From: CAVSLM01 sp963728895
GTDB lineage: Bacteria > Pseudomonadota > Gammaproteobacteria > JBBQDK01
Direction of reading: 5' to 3'
NCBI GenBank assembly: GCA_963728895.1
Contig: CAVSLM010000001.1
Span: 372,001 to 436,000 of the forward strand
DNA: 64,000 nt
The position numbers were made by a program, and so were the translations under genes. The notes under the pieces are model-generated. The model made no database searches and was not told the origin of the DNA. It saw nothing but the letters and a program-made list of their open reading frames with translations. Positions 18,983-31,726 of the stretch are shown here, in pieces (the stretch's first letter is position 1; every line of letters begins with the position of its first letter).

Positions 18983-19249
18983 GTGAGCGGCGCCTGCGGC
19001 AAGGGCAACCGGTCGGGCCTCACACTGGTGACGCGAGCCGGCTGTCATCTGTGCGAGGACATGGAGCGGGAGCTTGCCGTGCAGGCCGAGGCCCTGGGGC
19101 TTGCCTACACGCTGCAGGACGTCGATGCCGACCCTGACCTGCAGCGCCGCTACGGAGAAAGGGTGCCGGTGCTGCTCGCCGCCGGCGCCGAGCTCTGCCA
19201 CTACCATCTCGATCCGCTCTCCCTGCGGCGCTGGGCAGGGTGGGACTGA
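18983..19249 (+). CDS. Glutaredoxin-like protein (DUF836)
   Basis: About 88 residues from GTG 18983; a TTG at 18932 would add 17 residues. The fold begins LTLVTRAGCHLCEDME, with the CxxC pair of glutaredoxin-like DUF836 proteins, and carries the cis-proline strand RVPVLLAAG. It is a small cytoplasmic thiol protein of unknown partner. It lies between the protease gene and lepA on the same strand. Confidence 0.75.
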   Translation: MSGACGKGNRSGLTLVTRAGCHLCEDMERELAVQAEALGLAYTLQDVDADPDLQRRYGERVPVLLAAGAELCHYHLDPLSLRRWAGWD

Positions 19250-19623
19250 ACGCAGGGTGCTTGCCTGAAGCGGCCCGGACCGAGGGCTGCGGCCGCAGCC
19301 CGCCGCGGGGCCGCGCTACTCTTGTGTCGCTGCGAACGATATAATGCCGCGCTTTGCGGCGCGGGCAGGGGTCGGTGGCGGCCATTCCAGCCGGCGGTAG
19401 TCCGCACGGCGCACGAGTGCCTCAACCCATCCGGAAAACCGACAAGGGGCAGACGGCCGGGGGACGCGCGGATGGTGGTGCGGCGGCGCTTCTGCCGCGT
19501 GCACGATACCGGCGCCTCGCCCATGACCGACCACTGAAGCGTGACAGCTCGTTTGATGAGACCACTGCATGGGGCCCCAGCGGCGCCGGGCTGCCCCGGC
19601 CGTGCCCAAGGACCGGTACGGCC
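19250..19623 (+). promoter_or_regulatory. Intergenic region before lepA with a -10-like box
   Basis: 374 bases without a convincing gene. A perfect TATAAT lies at 19340-19345, but no good -35 box sits 16-18 bases upstream. The open frame that runs into lepA from 19354 looks non-coding (arginine- and glycine-rich, no family similarity). The leader from the TATAAT to lepA would be about 270 bases. Confidence 0.35.
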
Positions 19624-21426
19624 ATGAACGACATGCAGCACATTCGCAACTTCTCCATCATCGCCCACATCGATCATGGCAAGTCGACGCTGGCCGACCG
19701 CTTCATCCAGATCTGTGGTGGACTGAGCGACCGCGAGATGTCCGCCCAGGTGCTGGACTCCATGGACCTGGAGCGCGAGCGCGGCATCACCATCAAGGCA
19801 CAGAGCGTGTCGCTCTACTATCGGGCGCGCAGCGGCGAGACCTACCAGCTGAACTTCATCGACACCCCTGGGCACGTGGACTTCAGCTACGAGGTGTCAC
19901 GGTCGCTCGCCGCCTGCGAGGGCGCGCTGCTGGTGGTCGATGCCGCCCAGGGCGTGGAGGCGCAGAGTGTCGCCAACTGTTACACGGCGCTCGACCTGGA
20001 TCTGGAGGTGGTGCCGGTGCTGAACAAGATCGATCTCCCGGCCGCCGACCCTGAGCGCGTGGCCGCCGAGATCGAGGACATCATCGGCATCGAGGCGAGC
20101 AATGCCGTGCGGGTCAGCGCCAAGACCGGCATCGGTGTCGAGGACCTGCTCGAGCACCTGGTGGCGCGCATCCCCCCACCGCGGGGCAACCCCGACGGCC
20201 CGCTGCAGGCGCTGATCATCGACTCCTGGTTCGACAACTTTGTCGGCGTGATCTCGCTGGTGCGCGTCATGCACGGCAGCCTCGCCCCGGGCCAGAAGGT
20301 GCTGGTGATGTCCACCGGGCGCAGCTATCAAGTGGATAACGTCGGCGTGTTCACGCCCAAGCGCCAGGACACGGCGCGGCTTGCGGCGGGTGAGGTCGGC
20401 TACGTCATCGCCGGCATCAAGGAGATCAACGGCGCCCCGGTGGGCGATACTCTGGCGCGCGCCGACCAGCCGCCGGTGGCACAGCTGCCCGGCTTTCGCA
20501 AGGTGCAGCCGCGGGTGTTCGCCGGCCTGTTCCCGGTCGATGCCGACCAGTACGAGCCGTTCCGCGAGGCGCTGCAGAAGTTGTGTCTCAACGACTCGGC
20601 GCTGCACTTCGAGCCCGAGACCTCGCAGGCGCTGGGCTTCGGTTTTCGCTGCGGCTTCCTCGGCATGCTGCACATGGAAATCGTGCAGCAGCGCCTCGAG
20701 CGCGAGTACGACCTCGAGCTCATCACCACCGCCCCCAGCGTGGTCTACCAGGTGCTGACCACCGGGGGCGAGGTGCTGGAGATCGACAATCCGGCGCGTC
20801 TGCCGCCGGTCAACCACATCGGCGAAGTGCGCGAGCCCATCATCGAGGCGCACATCCTGACCCCCCAGGAGCACATCGGGGCGGTGATCAACCTGTGCGT
20901 CGAGAAACGCGGCGTCCAGAAGAAGATGCATTATCATGGCAAGCAGGTGGCGCTCAGCTACGAGTTGCCGATGAGCGAGGTGGTGCTGGATTTCTTCGAT
21001 CGCCTGAAGTCGGTGAGCCGGGGCTATGCCTCCTTCGACTACATCTTCCAGCGCTTCCAGGCGGCACTGCTGGTCAAGCTGGACATTCTGATCAATGGCG
21101 AACGTGTGGACGCACTGTCGCTGATTGTGCATCGCGACCAGGCCCAGGCCCGCGGCCGCGAGCTGACCGAGAAGATGAAGGAGCTGATTCCGCGGCAGAT
21201 GTTCGAGGTTGCCATCCAGGCCGCCATCGGCTCGCATGTGGTGGCGCGCTCCTCGGTCAAGGCGCTGCGCAAGAACGTTACCGCAAAGTGCTACGGGGGC
21301 GACGTCACGCGCAAGCGCAAGCTGCTGGAGAAGCAGAAGGCCGGCAAGCGCCGCATGAAGCAGGTCGGCAAGGTGGAGATCCCGCAAGAGGCCTTCCTCG
21401 CAGTACTGCAAGTGGGCAAGAAGTAA
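19624..21426 (+). CDS. lepA: Elongation factor 4 (back-translocating GTPase LepA)
   Basis: 600 residues, the normal length. ATG 19624 fits the family start MxxMQHIRNFSIIAHIDHGK. It is a ribosome-bound GTPase. G1 is AHIDHGKST, G3 DTPGHVDF and G4 NKIDLP. EF-G-like domains and the LepA-specific C-terminus (SVKALRKNVTAKCYGGDVTR) are complete. lepB follows after 78 bases, the common lepA-lepB operon. Confidence 0.97.
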   Translation: MNDMQHIRNFSIIAHIDHGKSTLADRFIQICGGLSDREMSAQVLDSMDLERERGITIKAQSVSLYYRARSGETYQLNFIDTPGHVDFSYEVSRSLAACEGALLVVDAAQGVEAQSVANCYTALDLDLEVVPVLNKIDLPAADPERVAAEIEDIIGIEASNAVRVSAKTGIGVEDLLEHLVARIPPPRGNPDGPLQALIIDSWFDNFVGVISLVRVMHGSLAPGQKVLVMSTGRSYQVDNVGVFTPKRQDTARLAAGEVGYVIAGIKEINGAPVGDTLARADQPPVAQLPGFRKVQPRVFAGLFPVDADQYEPFREALQKLCLNDSALHFEPETSQALGFGFRCGFLGMLHMEIVQQRLEREYDLELITTAPSVVYQVLTTGGEVLEIDNPARLPPVNHIGEVREPIIEAHILTPQEHIGAVINLCVEKRGVQKKMHYHGKQVALSYELPMSEVVLDFFDRLKSVSRGYASFDYIFQRFQAALLVKLDILINGERVDALSLIVHRDQAQARGRELTEKMKELIPRQMFEVAIQAAIGSHVVARSSVKALRKNVTAKCYGGDVTRKRKLLEKQKAGKRRMKQVGKVEIPQEAFLAVLQVGKK

Positions 21427-21504
21427 CGATGACTCGGCACCGGGGAACCGAGGCCGGCGAACGGCGCCAAACTCCCCCTCAACAGCAACGGCGGACCGAG
21501 AACG

Positions 21505-22332
21505 ATGCAAGTTGATTTTCCGACCCTATTGGTTGCGGCGGCAGCCATCACCGGACTGATCTGGGCGCTCGACGCCTGGGTATTGGCCCCGCGGCGCCGG
21601 GTACAGGCCGTGAACGCAAGCGGCACCTCCACGGCCGGCGAGATGCCCGCCAAGGAAAGCGCGGCGCGCGAGCCACTGATCGTCGAGTACTCGCGCTCGT
21701 TCTTCCCGGTGATACTCGCGGTGCTGCTGCTGCGTTCGTTCCTGGTGGAGCCGTTTCGCATCCCCTCGGGATCGATGATGCCCACGTTGCTGGTGGGCGA
21801 CTTCATTCTCGTGAACAAGTTCGCCTATGGTTTGCGCCTGCCGGTGCTGAACGCGAAGGTGGTGCAAATCGGAGAGCCGCAGCGCGGTGACGTGGTGGTG
21901 TTCCGCTATCCCAACGATCCGGGTGTGGACTACATCAAGCGCGTGGTCGGCGTGCCAGGCGACCACATCGCCTATTACCACAAGATCCTCTACGTCAACG
22001 GCGTCAAGATGGACCAGAAGATCATCGGTGCCTACACCGGCGAGGGTCAGGGTGCGTCGATGAGCGGAGCCAGTCTGCGTGACGAAAACCTCGATGGCGT
22101 CGAACACCGGATCCTGATACGTCCGGGTCAGCCCGGCGTGGAAGGCGAGTTCGTGGTGCCGCCCGGCCAGTATTTCGTGATGGGCGACAATCGCGACAAC
22201 AGCAACGACAGCCGCTATTGGGGCACGGTTCCGGAGGGAAACCTGGTGGGCAAGGCATTCTTCATCTGGATGAACTGGGATGCCGAGAACGGCGGAATCA
22301 CCTGGAGCCGCATCGGGGATCAGATCCAATAA
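21505..22332 (+). CDS. lepB: Signal peptidase I
   Basis: 275 residues. It cleaves signal peptides of exported proteins at the outer face of the inner membrane. Two N-terminal membrane spans (residues 7-28 and 66-80) precede the catalytic domain. The catalytic Ser90 (IPSGSMMPTL) and Lys145 (YIKRVVGVPGD) are present, as is the conserved GDNRDNSNDSRYWG box. It is followed after 18 bases by the DUF4845 gene. Confidence 0.96.
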   Translation: MQVDFPTLLVAAAAITGLIWALDAWVLAPRRRVQAVNASGTSTAGEMPAKESAAREPLIVEYSRSFFPVILAVLLLRSFLVEPFRIPSGSMMPTLLVGDFILVNKFAYGLRLPVLNAKVVQIGEPQRGDVVVFRYPNDPGVDYIKRVVGVPGDHIAYYHKILYVNGVKMDQKIIGAYTGEGQGASMSGASLRDENLDGVEHRILIRPGQPGVEGEFVVPPGQYFVMGDNRDNSNDSRYWGTVPEGNLVGKAFFIWMNWDAENGGITWSRIGDQIQ

Positions 22333-22350
22333 AGAGGGAGGATTGGGGTA

Positions 22351-22725
22351 ATGCATATACGCGCAAGGCAGTGTGGCATGACCACCTTGGGCTGGCTGAT
22401 CGTACTGGCGCTGATCGGTTTCTTCACGCTGATTACGCTGCGTCTCGCACCGGTGTACCTGGAATACTACAAGGTGGTTTCGTCGCTCGATTCCCTGCGC
22501 GAGGAGCCGCAGGTTACCCGCAAGACCAAGCTCGAGATCCAGAACCTCCTGGACCGGCGCTTCCAGATCAACGACGTGCATAGCGTGCAGGGCAAGGATG
22601 CGAAGATCGAGCAGCGCGACGGCGTGACCCACGTCGAACTCACCTACGAAGTGCGGGTGCCGCTGATGGGCAACCTGGACGCGGTGGCGCGCTTCGATCG
22701 CAAGCTGGAACTGATCAGTCGTTGA
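22351..22725 (+). CDS. DUF4845 small membrane protein
   Basis: 124 residues. A short basic N-terminus leads into a pilin-like hydrophobic segment (MTTLGWLIVLALIGFFTLIT) and a periplasmic tail. Genes of this family commonly lie between lepB and rnc in gammaproteobacteria, as here. Function is unknown. Its stop overlaps the TTG start of rnc. Confidence 0.82.
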   Translation: MHIRARQCGMTTLGWLIVLALIGFFTLITLRLAPVYLEYYKVVSSLDSLREEPQVTRKTKLEIQNLLDRRFQINDVHSVQGKDAKIEQRDGVTHVELTYEVRVPLMGNLDAVARFDRKLELISR

Positions 22726-23417
22726 CACCCGCCGCCGAGAGGCTCGCGCGCCGGCTGGGATACACCTTCCGACAGCCGGAGATCCTGGCCGACGCGCTTA
22801 CCCACCGCAGCGCCGGCAGCCACAACAACGAGCGCCTGGAGTTTCTCGGCGACGCCATCCTGAACTTTGTCATCGCCGCCGAGCTGTTCGCGGGCTCTCC
22901 GCATGCCACCGAAGGTGAGCTGAGCCGGTTGCGCGCCACGCTCGTCAACCGCACCAGTCTCGCGGACATCGCACGCGACCTGGAGCTCGGCGACTGTCTG
23001 ACGCTCGGTGCCGGCGAGCTCAAGAGCGGAGGTTTTCGCCGCGCCTCCATCCTCTCCGATGCCCTGGAGGCGGTGTTCGGCGCCGTCTACCTGGACGGCG
23101 GATTCGAGCCCTGCCGCGCGCTGGTGCTCGCCCTGTATCGCGAGCGCCTCGCCTCGCTTCCCGGCATGCACGAGCTCAAGGACCCCAAGACGCGTTTGCA
23201 GGAGCTGCTGCAGGCGCGTCATCTCCCGCTTCCCACCTACAGGGTGGTGGAAGTGAGCGGTGCCCCCCACGCCCAGACCTTCCTCGTAGACTGCGAGGTG
23301 CGCGGGCTGACAGCTGTCGCGCACGGCCGCGGCAACAGCCGCCGCACCGCGGAGCAGGCGGCCGCGCAAAGCCTCCTGGAACAATTGGGCGGCGGCGCCG
23401 CAGGGGCCACAACGTGA
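22722..23417 (+). CDS. rnc: Ribonuclease III
   Basis: 231 residues from TTG 22722, which overlaps the previous stop. It cuts double-stranded RNA in rRNA and mRNA processing. The signature NERLEFLGDAILNF holds metal-binding acidic residues, and a second acidic cluster is DALEAVFGAVYLDGG. The C-terminal double-stranded RNA binding domain starts near residue 150 (DPKTRLQELLQARH). It overlaps era by 4 bases. Confidence 0.95.
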   Translation: MTPAAERLARRLGYTFRQPEILADALTHRSAGSHNNERLEFLGDAILNFVIAAELFAGSPHATEGELSRLRATLVNRTSLADIARDLELGDCLTLGAGELKSGGFRRASILSDALEAVFGAVYLDGGFEPCRALVLALYRERLASLPGMHELKDPKTRLQELLQARHLPLPTYRVVEVSGAPHAQTFLVDCEVRGLTAVAHGRGNSRRTAEQAAAQSLLEQLGGGAAGATT

Positions 23418-24331
23418 GCGATCCGCAAGAGCACGCCCGGCCCACACGCTGCGGCTATGTCGCCCTCGTCGGACGTCCCAACGTCGGCAAGTCCACGCTG
23501 CTCAACCGCCTGCTGGGACAGAAAATCAGCATCACCTCGGAGAAGCCGCAGACCACACGCCACCGCATCCTGGGCATCAAGACGGAGAGTGGCGCGCAGG
23601 CGGTCTACGTGGACACTCCGGGTATACGCCCCGGCGCCCGGCACGGCATCAACCGCTACATGAACCGCACGGCGGGTGCCGTGCTGCACGACACCGATAT
23701 CGTGCTGTTCCTGGTGGAAGGCCTGCGCTGGAGCGAGGAGGACGAGCATGTGCTGCAGCTTCTCGCCGGGGTGCGTGCGCCGGTCATCCTGGTGGTGAAC
23801 AAGGTCGACCGCATCACCGACAAGCGCGATCTGCTGCCGCACCTGCAGGCGCTGGGCGCGAGGCGCGAATTCGCCCACGTGATTCCGCTGTCGGCGAGCG
23901 CCGGTGACAACGTCGATGCGCTCGAGCGGCGGGTATTGGAGCTGCTGCCGCAAGCTCCGCTGCTGTTTCCCGAGGATCAGGTTACCGACCGCAGCGAGCG
24001 CTTCCTGGCCGCGGAGCTGATTCGCGAGAAGCTGTTCCGGCGCCTCGGCCAGGAGCTTCCCTACGGTCTCACGGTGGAGATCGAGCAGTTTGCCGAGCGC
24101 AACGAGGTGGCGCATATCAGCGCGGTGATCTGGGTGGGTCGCCCGGGCCACAAGGCCATCGTCATAGGTGCGCACGGCGCGGGGCTCAAGGAAATCGGCC
24201 GCCAGGCGCGGCTGGACATGGAACGACAGTTCGAGCGCAAGGTGATGCTCAATCTATGGGTCAAGGTGAAGGAAGGCTGGGCGGACGACGAACGCGCCCT
24301 GCGCAGCTTCGGTTATACTGACGAGGACTGA
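23414..24331 (+). CDS. era: GTPase Era
   Basis: 305 residues from GTG 23414. Era is an essential GTPase that binds 16S rRNA and supports 30S assembly. The G motifs are GRPNVGKSTLLN (G1), DTPGI (G3) and NKVD (G4). The C-terminal KH domain includes VIGAHGAGLKEIGRQAR. It overlaps rnc and precedes recO by 54 bases, the standard rnc-era-recO order. Confidence 0.97.
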   Translation: MSDPQEHARPTRCGYVALVGRPNVGKSTLLNRLLGQKISITSEKPQTTRHRILGIKTESGAQAVYVDTPGIRPGARHGINRYMNRTAGAVLHDTDIVLFLVEGLRWSEEDEHVLQLLAGVRAPVILVVNKVDRITDKRDLLPHLQALGARREFAHVIPLSASAGDNVDALERRVLELLPQAPLLFPEDQVTDRSERFLAAELIREKLFRRLGQELPYGLTVEIEQFAERNEVAHISAVIWVGRPGHKAIVIGAHGAGLKEIGRQARLDMERQFERKVMLNLWVKVKEGWADDERALRSFGYTDED

Positions 24332-24385
24332 TCGTGGCGCCCGTGCCGGTTGCGCCCGCAACCCGTTTCCGGTTCCTCCGCTCTC

Positions 24386-25126
24386 ATGCGCGTCGCACTA
24401 CAGCCCGCCTACATTCTGTACCGCCGACCCTATCGCGAGACCAGCCTGCTGCTCGAGCTGCTGACGCCCGAGAATGGCCGCTTCGGGCTGGTGGCGCGCG
24501 GTGCGCGGGCTCCACGCTCGCGCCTGCGGGCGAGCCTGCAGCCGTTTCAGCCGCTGCTGGTCTCGTGGACCGGCCGCGGTGAGCTGGGTACGCTGGTGCA
24601 TGCCGAAGCACACGGCGTGGGACCGCGGCTCGGCGGCCGTGCATTGCTGAGCGCCTGGTATGCCACCGAGCTCATCGAGCGGCTGATTCCCCGGTACGAC
24701 CCGTACGTCGCGGTATTCCAGTCCTACCACCAGACGCTGCAGGCGCTGGCACAGGCCGAAGGCGAGGAACAGGCCCTGCGGCGTTTCGAGCAGCACCTGC
24801 TGCAGGAAATCGGCTACGGGCTGGTGCTCGATCATGACGTGCAGAGCGGTGAGCCGATCCGCGCCGAGGCGCGCTACGACTACCGCCCGGAGCACGGGCC
24901 GGTGCTGCTCGATGACCGATGCCGGGCGGGTCTTGCGGTGCGTGGCAGCACGCTGCTCGCCCTGCAGCGCGGCGAGCTGAACGACGCCGAGGTGCGCCGC
25001 GAAGCCAAGCGACTGATGCGCGAAACGCTGGCGCTGTATCTCGGGGGAAAGCCGCTGCACAGCCGGGCGCTGTTCCAGGAGCTTGCCGCGCCGCGCGCCG
25101 CTCCGGCCGCACTGCAGGAAGAATGA
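24386..25126 (+). CDS. recO: DNA repair protein RecO
   Basis: 246 residues from ATG 24386, which matches the family start (ALQPAYILYRRPYRETSLLL). RecO helps load RecA in the RecFOR pathway. The N-terminal OB fold and the helical C-terminal part (AWYATELIERLIPRYDPY) are present; zinc-binding cysteines are not obvious. The stop is one base before the pdxJ start. Confidence 0.92.
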   Translation: MRVALQPAYILYRRPYRETSLLLELLTPENGRFGLVARGARAPRSRLRASLQPFQPLLVSWTGRGELGTLVHAEAHGVGPRLGGRALLSAWYATELIERLIPRYDPYVAVFQSYHQTLQALAQAEGEEQALRRFEQHLLQEIGYGLVLDHDVQSGEPIRAEARYDYRPEHGPVLLDDRCRAGLAVRGSTLLALQRGELNDAEVRREAKRLMRETLALYLGGKPLHSRALFQELAAPRAAPAALQEE

Positions 25127-25127
25127 C

Positions 25128-25877
25128 ATGAACGAATCCGCTCACCTCGCGCTCGGCGTGAATATCGATCACGTCGCGAGCCTGCGCCAGGCGCGCGGCA
25201 CACGCTACCCGGATCCCATCCAGGCCGCCATCGAGGCCGAGCAGGCCGGCGCCGACAGCATCACCCTGCACCTGCGCGAGGACCGCCGGCACATCCAGGA
25301 GCGTGACGTGGAGATGCTGAAGGGCATATTGCTGACGCGCATGAACCTGGAGCTCGCGCTCGTGCAGGACGTGCTCGCGATCGCGGCGCGTATCGCGCCC
25401 GCCGACTGCTGCCTGGTTCCGGAGCGGCGCGAGGAGCTCACCACGGAAGGCGGTCTGGACGTGGTGCGCGATCCCGAGCGCGTCGGCGAGGCCTGTGCGC
25501 GGCTGCGTGAAGCGGGCGTGCGCGTATCGCTGTTCATCGATGCCGATCCCGCGCAGGTGGAGGCAGCGGCCCGGGTCGGTGCACCGGTGATCGAGCTGCA
25601 CACCGGGCGCTTCGCCGACGCCGAAGACGCCGCCGAACGCGCCGCCGAGCTGCGGCGCATCGAGAGCGCCATGCGGCTCGGCTACGAGGCCGGCCTGAGG
25701 GTGCACGCCGGCCACGGCCTCAACTACCAGAACGTCACCGCCATTGCGGCCCTGCCCCACATTCGCGAGCTCAACATCGGCCACGCCATCGTGGCACGCG
25801 CCGTGTTCACCGGTCTGGGGGAGGCCGTGCGCGAGATGCAGCGTCTGATGCGTCTGGCGCGATACGGGTTCGGGTAG
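25128..25877 (+). CDS. pdxJ: Pyridoxine 5'-phosphate synthase
   Basis: 249 residues from ATG 25128. PdxJ condenses 1-deoxyxylulose-5-phosphate with 3-amino-2-oxopropyl phosphate in vitamin B6 synthesis. Typical stretches are LGVNIDHVASLRQARGT, DSITLHLREDRRHIQERD, VCLVPE-like CCLVPERREELTTEGG and HAGHGLNYQNV. The usual next gene, acpS, is missing; the convergent barA gene follows instead after 21 bases. Confidence 0.96.
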   Translation: MNESAHLALGVNIDHVASLRQARGTRYPDPIQAAIEAEQAGADSITLHLREDRRHIQERDVEMLKGILLTRMNLELALVQDVLAIAARIAPADCCLVPERREELTTEGGLDVVRDPERVGEACARLREAGVRVSLFIDADPAQVEAAARVGAPVIELHTGRFADAEDAAERAAELRRIESAMRLGYEAGLRVHAGHGLNYQNVTAIAALPHIRELNIGHAIVARAVFTGLGEAVREMQRLMRLARYGFG

Positions 25878-25898
25878 GCCCCGAAATCCGGACTTGCC

Positions 25899-28678
<2,780 letters not shown>

Positions 28679-28682
<4 letters not shown>

Positions 28683-29701
28683 GGCTCCTGCTCCAGTGCC
28701 GGCAACGCCTTGAGCAACGCTGGCTCGTCCGGCAGCGTGATGCCCAGCGAGCGTGCCACCCGCTCATTGAAGGCGACGCTGTAATGGCTCGGATACGTCG
28801 GTGCGGGTGGTTTCCAGGAATCGACTTGCGCCATGTGCTGCAGCACTTCGGCGGCCTGGCGCGCAACCTGCTCCGCCGTCGAGTACACGGAGGCGACGGC
28901 ACCGGCGTTGACATAGGCATGCGAAAACCCGATGACCGGAACGCCGACGCGATACGTGCTCAACAGCAGCGCCGTCACGGTGTAGCCGCTGAACACCGCC
29001 GGATCCGGCACCGGGAGAATGGCCTCGCTGGTGTCGAGAATGCGCATCAAGGCCTTCACGGGGTTTTCCTGCGGCTGCAGGGTGCTCACGTTCAGGCGCA
29101 GGCCGGCGGCACGGGCCGCGCGCTCCAGCTCCTCCCTGCGCTGCGCCGAGGCCGGACCCAGCACCACGCCCACGCGCTTCAGGTTCGGCAGCAGCGCACG
29201 CGCGAGCGCCAGGCGCCGCTCGAAGGGCTGGTCGAGGTAGATGGCGGAAACGGGCTCGGTGGCTGCCGGGTCGCGGGTGTTGCGCAGCGCCTCGAAGGTG
29301 GCGCGGGGAATCAGAATGCTCAGCACCGGCTCGCGCGGGTGGCTGTCGAGGACCGTCTCGGTGGCGGCGGTACCAACTGCGATGCAGATGTCGGGCGGCG
29401 GATCACTGCTCGCATCCGCGGCGTGAAACTGGTCCGCATAGCGCACCCTCAGGTGCGGCGCGGGACCGGAGGACTCCCCCAGCGCGTGCGAGAGCGCGTC
29501 GTAGACCTCCGCATAGACGCCCTCGCGCTCGCTCAGCACCACGCAGATGTGACCCGGCTCGGGCGTGGCCGCGAACGCGCAGGGGAGGCCCGTCGTCGCG
29601 AGCAGCAGGAACGAGGCGATCCAGCGCCGTACCCGCGCCGGAGCACGGTAACCGCGCTCGGGCGCTATGTTGCAGGTGCCACTGGTGGATGACTCGGGCA
29701 A
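28679..29701 (-). CDS. ABC-type substrate-binding protein (ABC_sub_bind family)
   Basis: About 340 residues; the first possible start is TTG 29701 and the true start is uncertain. The signal peptide is IASFLLLATTGLPCAFAA. The mature part has two Rossmann-like lobes of the ABC_sub_bind type (ICIAVGTAATETVLDSH, VGVVLGPASAQRREEL, GVPVIGFSHAYVNAGAVASV). No permease or ATPase is encoded nearby. It lies between the TonB receptor and the barA gene, overlapping barA by 4 bases, so it may present a ligand to the kinase. That role is inference. Confidence 0.8.
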
Positions 29702-29725
29702 GCGCGATCTGCCACGCGGCGGTGG

Positions 29726-31726
29726 CTATTCCAGATTCAGGTCCAGCTGCACGAAGGCGCGCGTGTCGAACTTGTTCACCTCGAGAAAATCCTCATAGGG
29801 CTCGAGTGCGTTTTGCACCACCAGCGCCACCTGCGCGCCGCGGCGGCCCCCGAAGCGCTTCGCCAGGCGCAGGTCCAGACGCCGTTGCAGCTTGGTGTGA
29901 TTGCCCGAGCCCAGGTACTCCATTTCGCTTACGTGGTAGTAGGCGAGGCTGCCGGACATGCGCCACGGCAGCTCGCGCATCGCCAGCAGGTGCAGATTGT
30001 CGATGGGCGCGCTGCGCGCCTTGGACATGTCGCTCTCCGTGCCGCCGATCTCGACCCGCGCGTAGCCGAACACGAAGCGCGTCTTGGCGTCGGGACGCCA
30101 GTCGACCTGTCCCTCCGCGCCGCGTATGGTGGCCTTGTCCATGTTGCGGAAATCGTCGATGCGCCCGTCGACCGGATCCTCGTCCGAAGGGAAATCGTCG
30201 GCGCGGATGAGGTTGTGCGTGCGGTCGCTGAACCAGCGCACGTCCAGTCGCAGGCCGTACTCGGGCAGCTCGCCGATATAGCCGATCTCGCGGGCGGTGA
30301 TGCGCTCGTTCTGCAGATTACCGCTGCTGCGCTCGATGTAGGTGGTGATCGGGCCCAGTTCCACCGACCAGTTGCCGCGCTCCTCGTAGAGGGTTGGCGC
30401 ACGGGTTGCGCGTGAAACCGAGGCACGCAGCGTGTGATTCCTGCCCAGATGATAGTGGGCTGCGAATCGCGGGGAGAACGCCGAACCGCTGATGCCGTCG
30501 TGCTCGAACATGGCACCGAGGTTGAACAGCCAGCGCGGGGTGGCACGCCACTCGATGTTGGTGAACAGCCGCTGGATGTGGTTCTCCAGGGTGTCGCCGC
30601 GACCGAAATAGGTCGGCGCCTTCACGCGATCGAGCCGCACGCTGGCCCCCCACACCAGGCGCAGGTCCCGGAGGGGGCTCACCATGTGCTGCAGCTCCAG
30701 GTCGTAGCGCTCGGCCAGGATGTCGTAGTCGAGCGGCAGCTGGAACGGCGGGACGAGTCCGATGTCGATCGGCTCGGTGAGCTCCTTCTCCTCGGAGTTG
30801 TTGAAGGTGTGATAGGCCTGCACGCTGATCTCCTGCCGCGGGCTCAGGGTGTGCGTCCAGTGCAGCTGCTGGAAATGGCTGTCGACATTCTTGGCGTGCG
30901 GGGGATCGAGCGGATCGTCTTCGAAACCCATCCCGCGCTGGCCGCCGGACCACCCGAGCAGCATCTCCACCTCGTCCGCATAGCCCGGGCGCCAGGCGAT
31001 ACGGCTGTTGACAAGACGGATGCGCTTGTCGTCGCTGCGGTTGTCAAAGCCCGAATCCTGTTGATAGCCGACGGTCAGGTTGTAGGCCACCGCCCCATTG
31101 CCGCCGCCGTGGCGCAGCACGGCGTCGCGGATCTGCTTGGTGCCGCCACGCAGCGTCACGTGGGTGCCGAGGTCGGTTGCCGGGTGGCGCGTGGTGATGC
31201 TGATCATGCCGAGGAACGCGTTGGCGCCGTAGCTCGCGGTGTTGGGTCCGCGGATCACCTCGATGCGTTCGATGTCGTCTACCGTGATGCCCAGGTCGGA
31301 CCAGCTGACGCCGCCGATCGACGGCAGATACACCGAGCGGCCGTCGACCAGCACCTGCATGCGATGGGCGAATTCGTCCGCCAGTCCATGGTAGGTGACG
31401 CTGGCCTCGTGGCCGCGGAACCACCCGACCGTTACGCCGGGTACCAGGCGCAGGAGCTCCGGGATCTCGCGCGCCCCGGTGGCCTCGATCATCTGGCGGT
31501 CGATGACGGTGGTCGCGGCGGGCGCCTCGGACTGCGGCTGGGCGAGGCGGGTGGCGGAGAGCACCACCGGCAGCTCGCCGAAGAAGTCGGCCTCGCTGGG
31601 CAAGGCATCGACCGCCGCCCGGACCGGGCAGCTTGCCAGACAGAGCCAGCCTGCGCTCAGGCAAACGCACAGGTCGAGATGAAGATGCGGGGGCGCGAAA
31701 GGCGCCGAGCAGAGGCGATCGGTCAT
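29726..31726 (-). CDS. TonB-dependent outer-membrane receptor
   Basis: 666 residues from ATG 31726. A signal peptide is followed by the plug domain (PAATTVIDRQMIEATGAREI, then RIEVIRGPNTASYGANAFLG) and a beta-barrel ending in aromatic strands (FVQLDLNLE). It takes up a scarce nutrient such as a metal complex or cofactor using TonB energy; the substrate is not evident. The substrate-binding protein gene follows after 24 bases. I saw no Fur box or cobalamin riboswitch upstream. Confidence 0.9.
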   Translation of the reverse strand: MTDRLCSAPFAPPHLHLDLCVCLSAGWLCLASCPVRAAVDALPSEADFFGELPVVLSATRLAQPQSEAPAATTVIDRQMIEATGAREIPELLRLVPGVTVGWFRGHEASVTYHGLADEFAHRMQVLVDGRSVYLPSIGGVSWSDLGITVDDIERIEVIRGPNTASYGANAFLGMISITTRHPATDLGTHVTLRGGTKQIRDAVLRHGGGNGAVAYNLTVGYQQDSGFDNRSDDKRIRLVNSRIAWRPGYADEVEMLLGWSGGQRGMGFEDDPLDPPHAKNVDSHFQQLHWTHTLSPRQEISVQAYHTFNNSEEKELTEPIDIGLVPPFQLPLDYDILAERYDLELQHMVSPLRDLRLVWGASVRLDRVKAPTYFGRGDTLENHIQRLFTNIEWRATPRWLFNLGAMFEHDGISGSAFSPRFAAHYHLGRNHTLRASVSRATRAPTLYEERGNWSVELGPITTYIERSSGNLQNERITAREIGYIGELPEYGLRLDVRWFSDRTHNLIRADDFPSDEDPVDGRIDDFRNMDKATIRGAEGQVDWRPDAKTRFVFGYARVEIGGTESDMSKARSAPIDNLHLLAMRELPWRMSGSLAYYHVSEMEYLGSGNHTKLQRRLDLRLAKRFGGRRGAQVALVVQNALEPYEDFLEVNKFDTRAFVQLDLNLE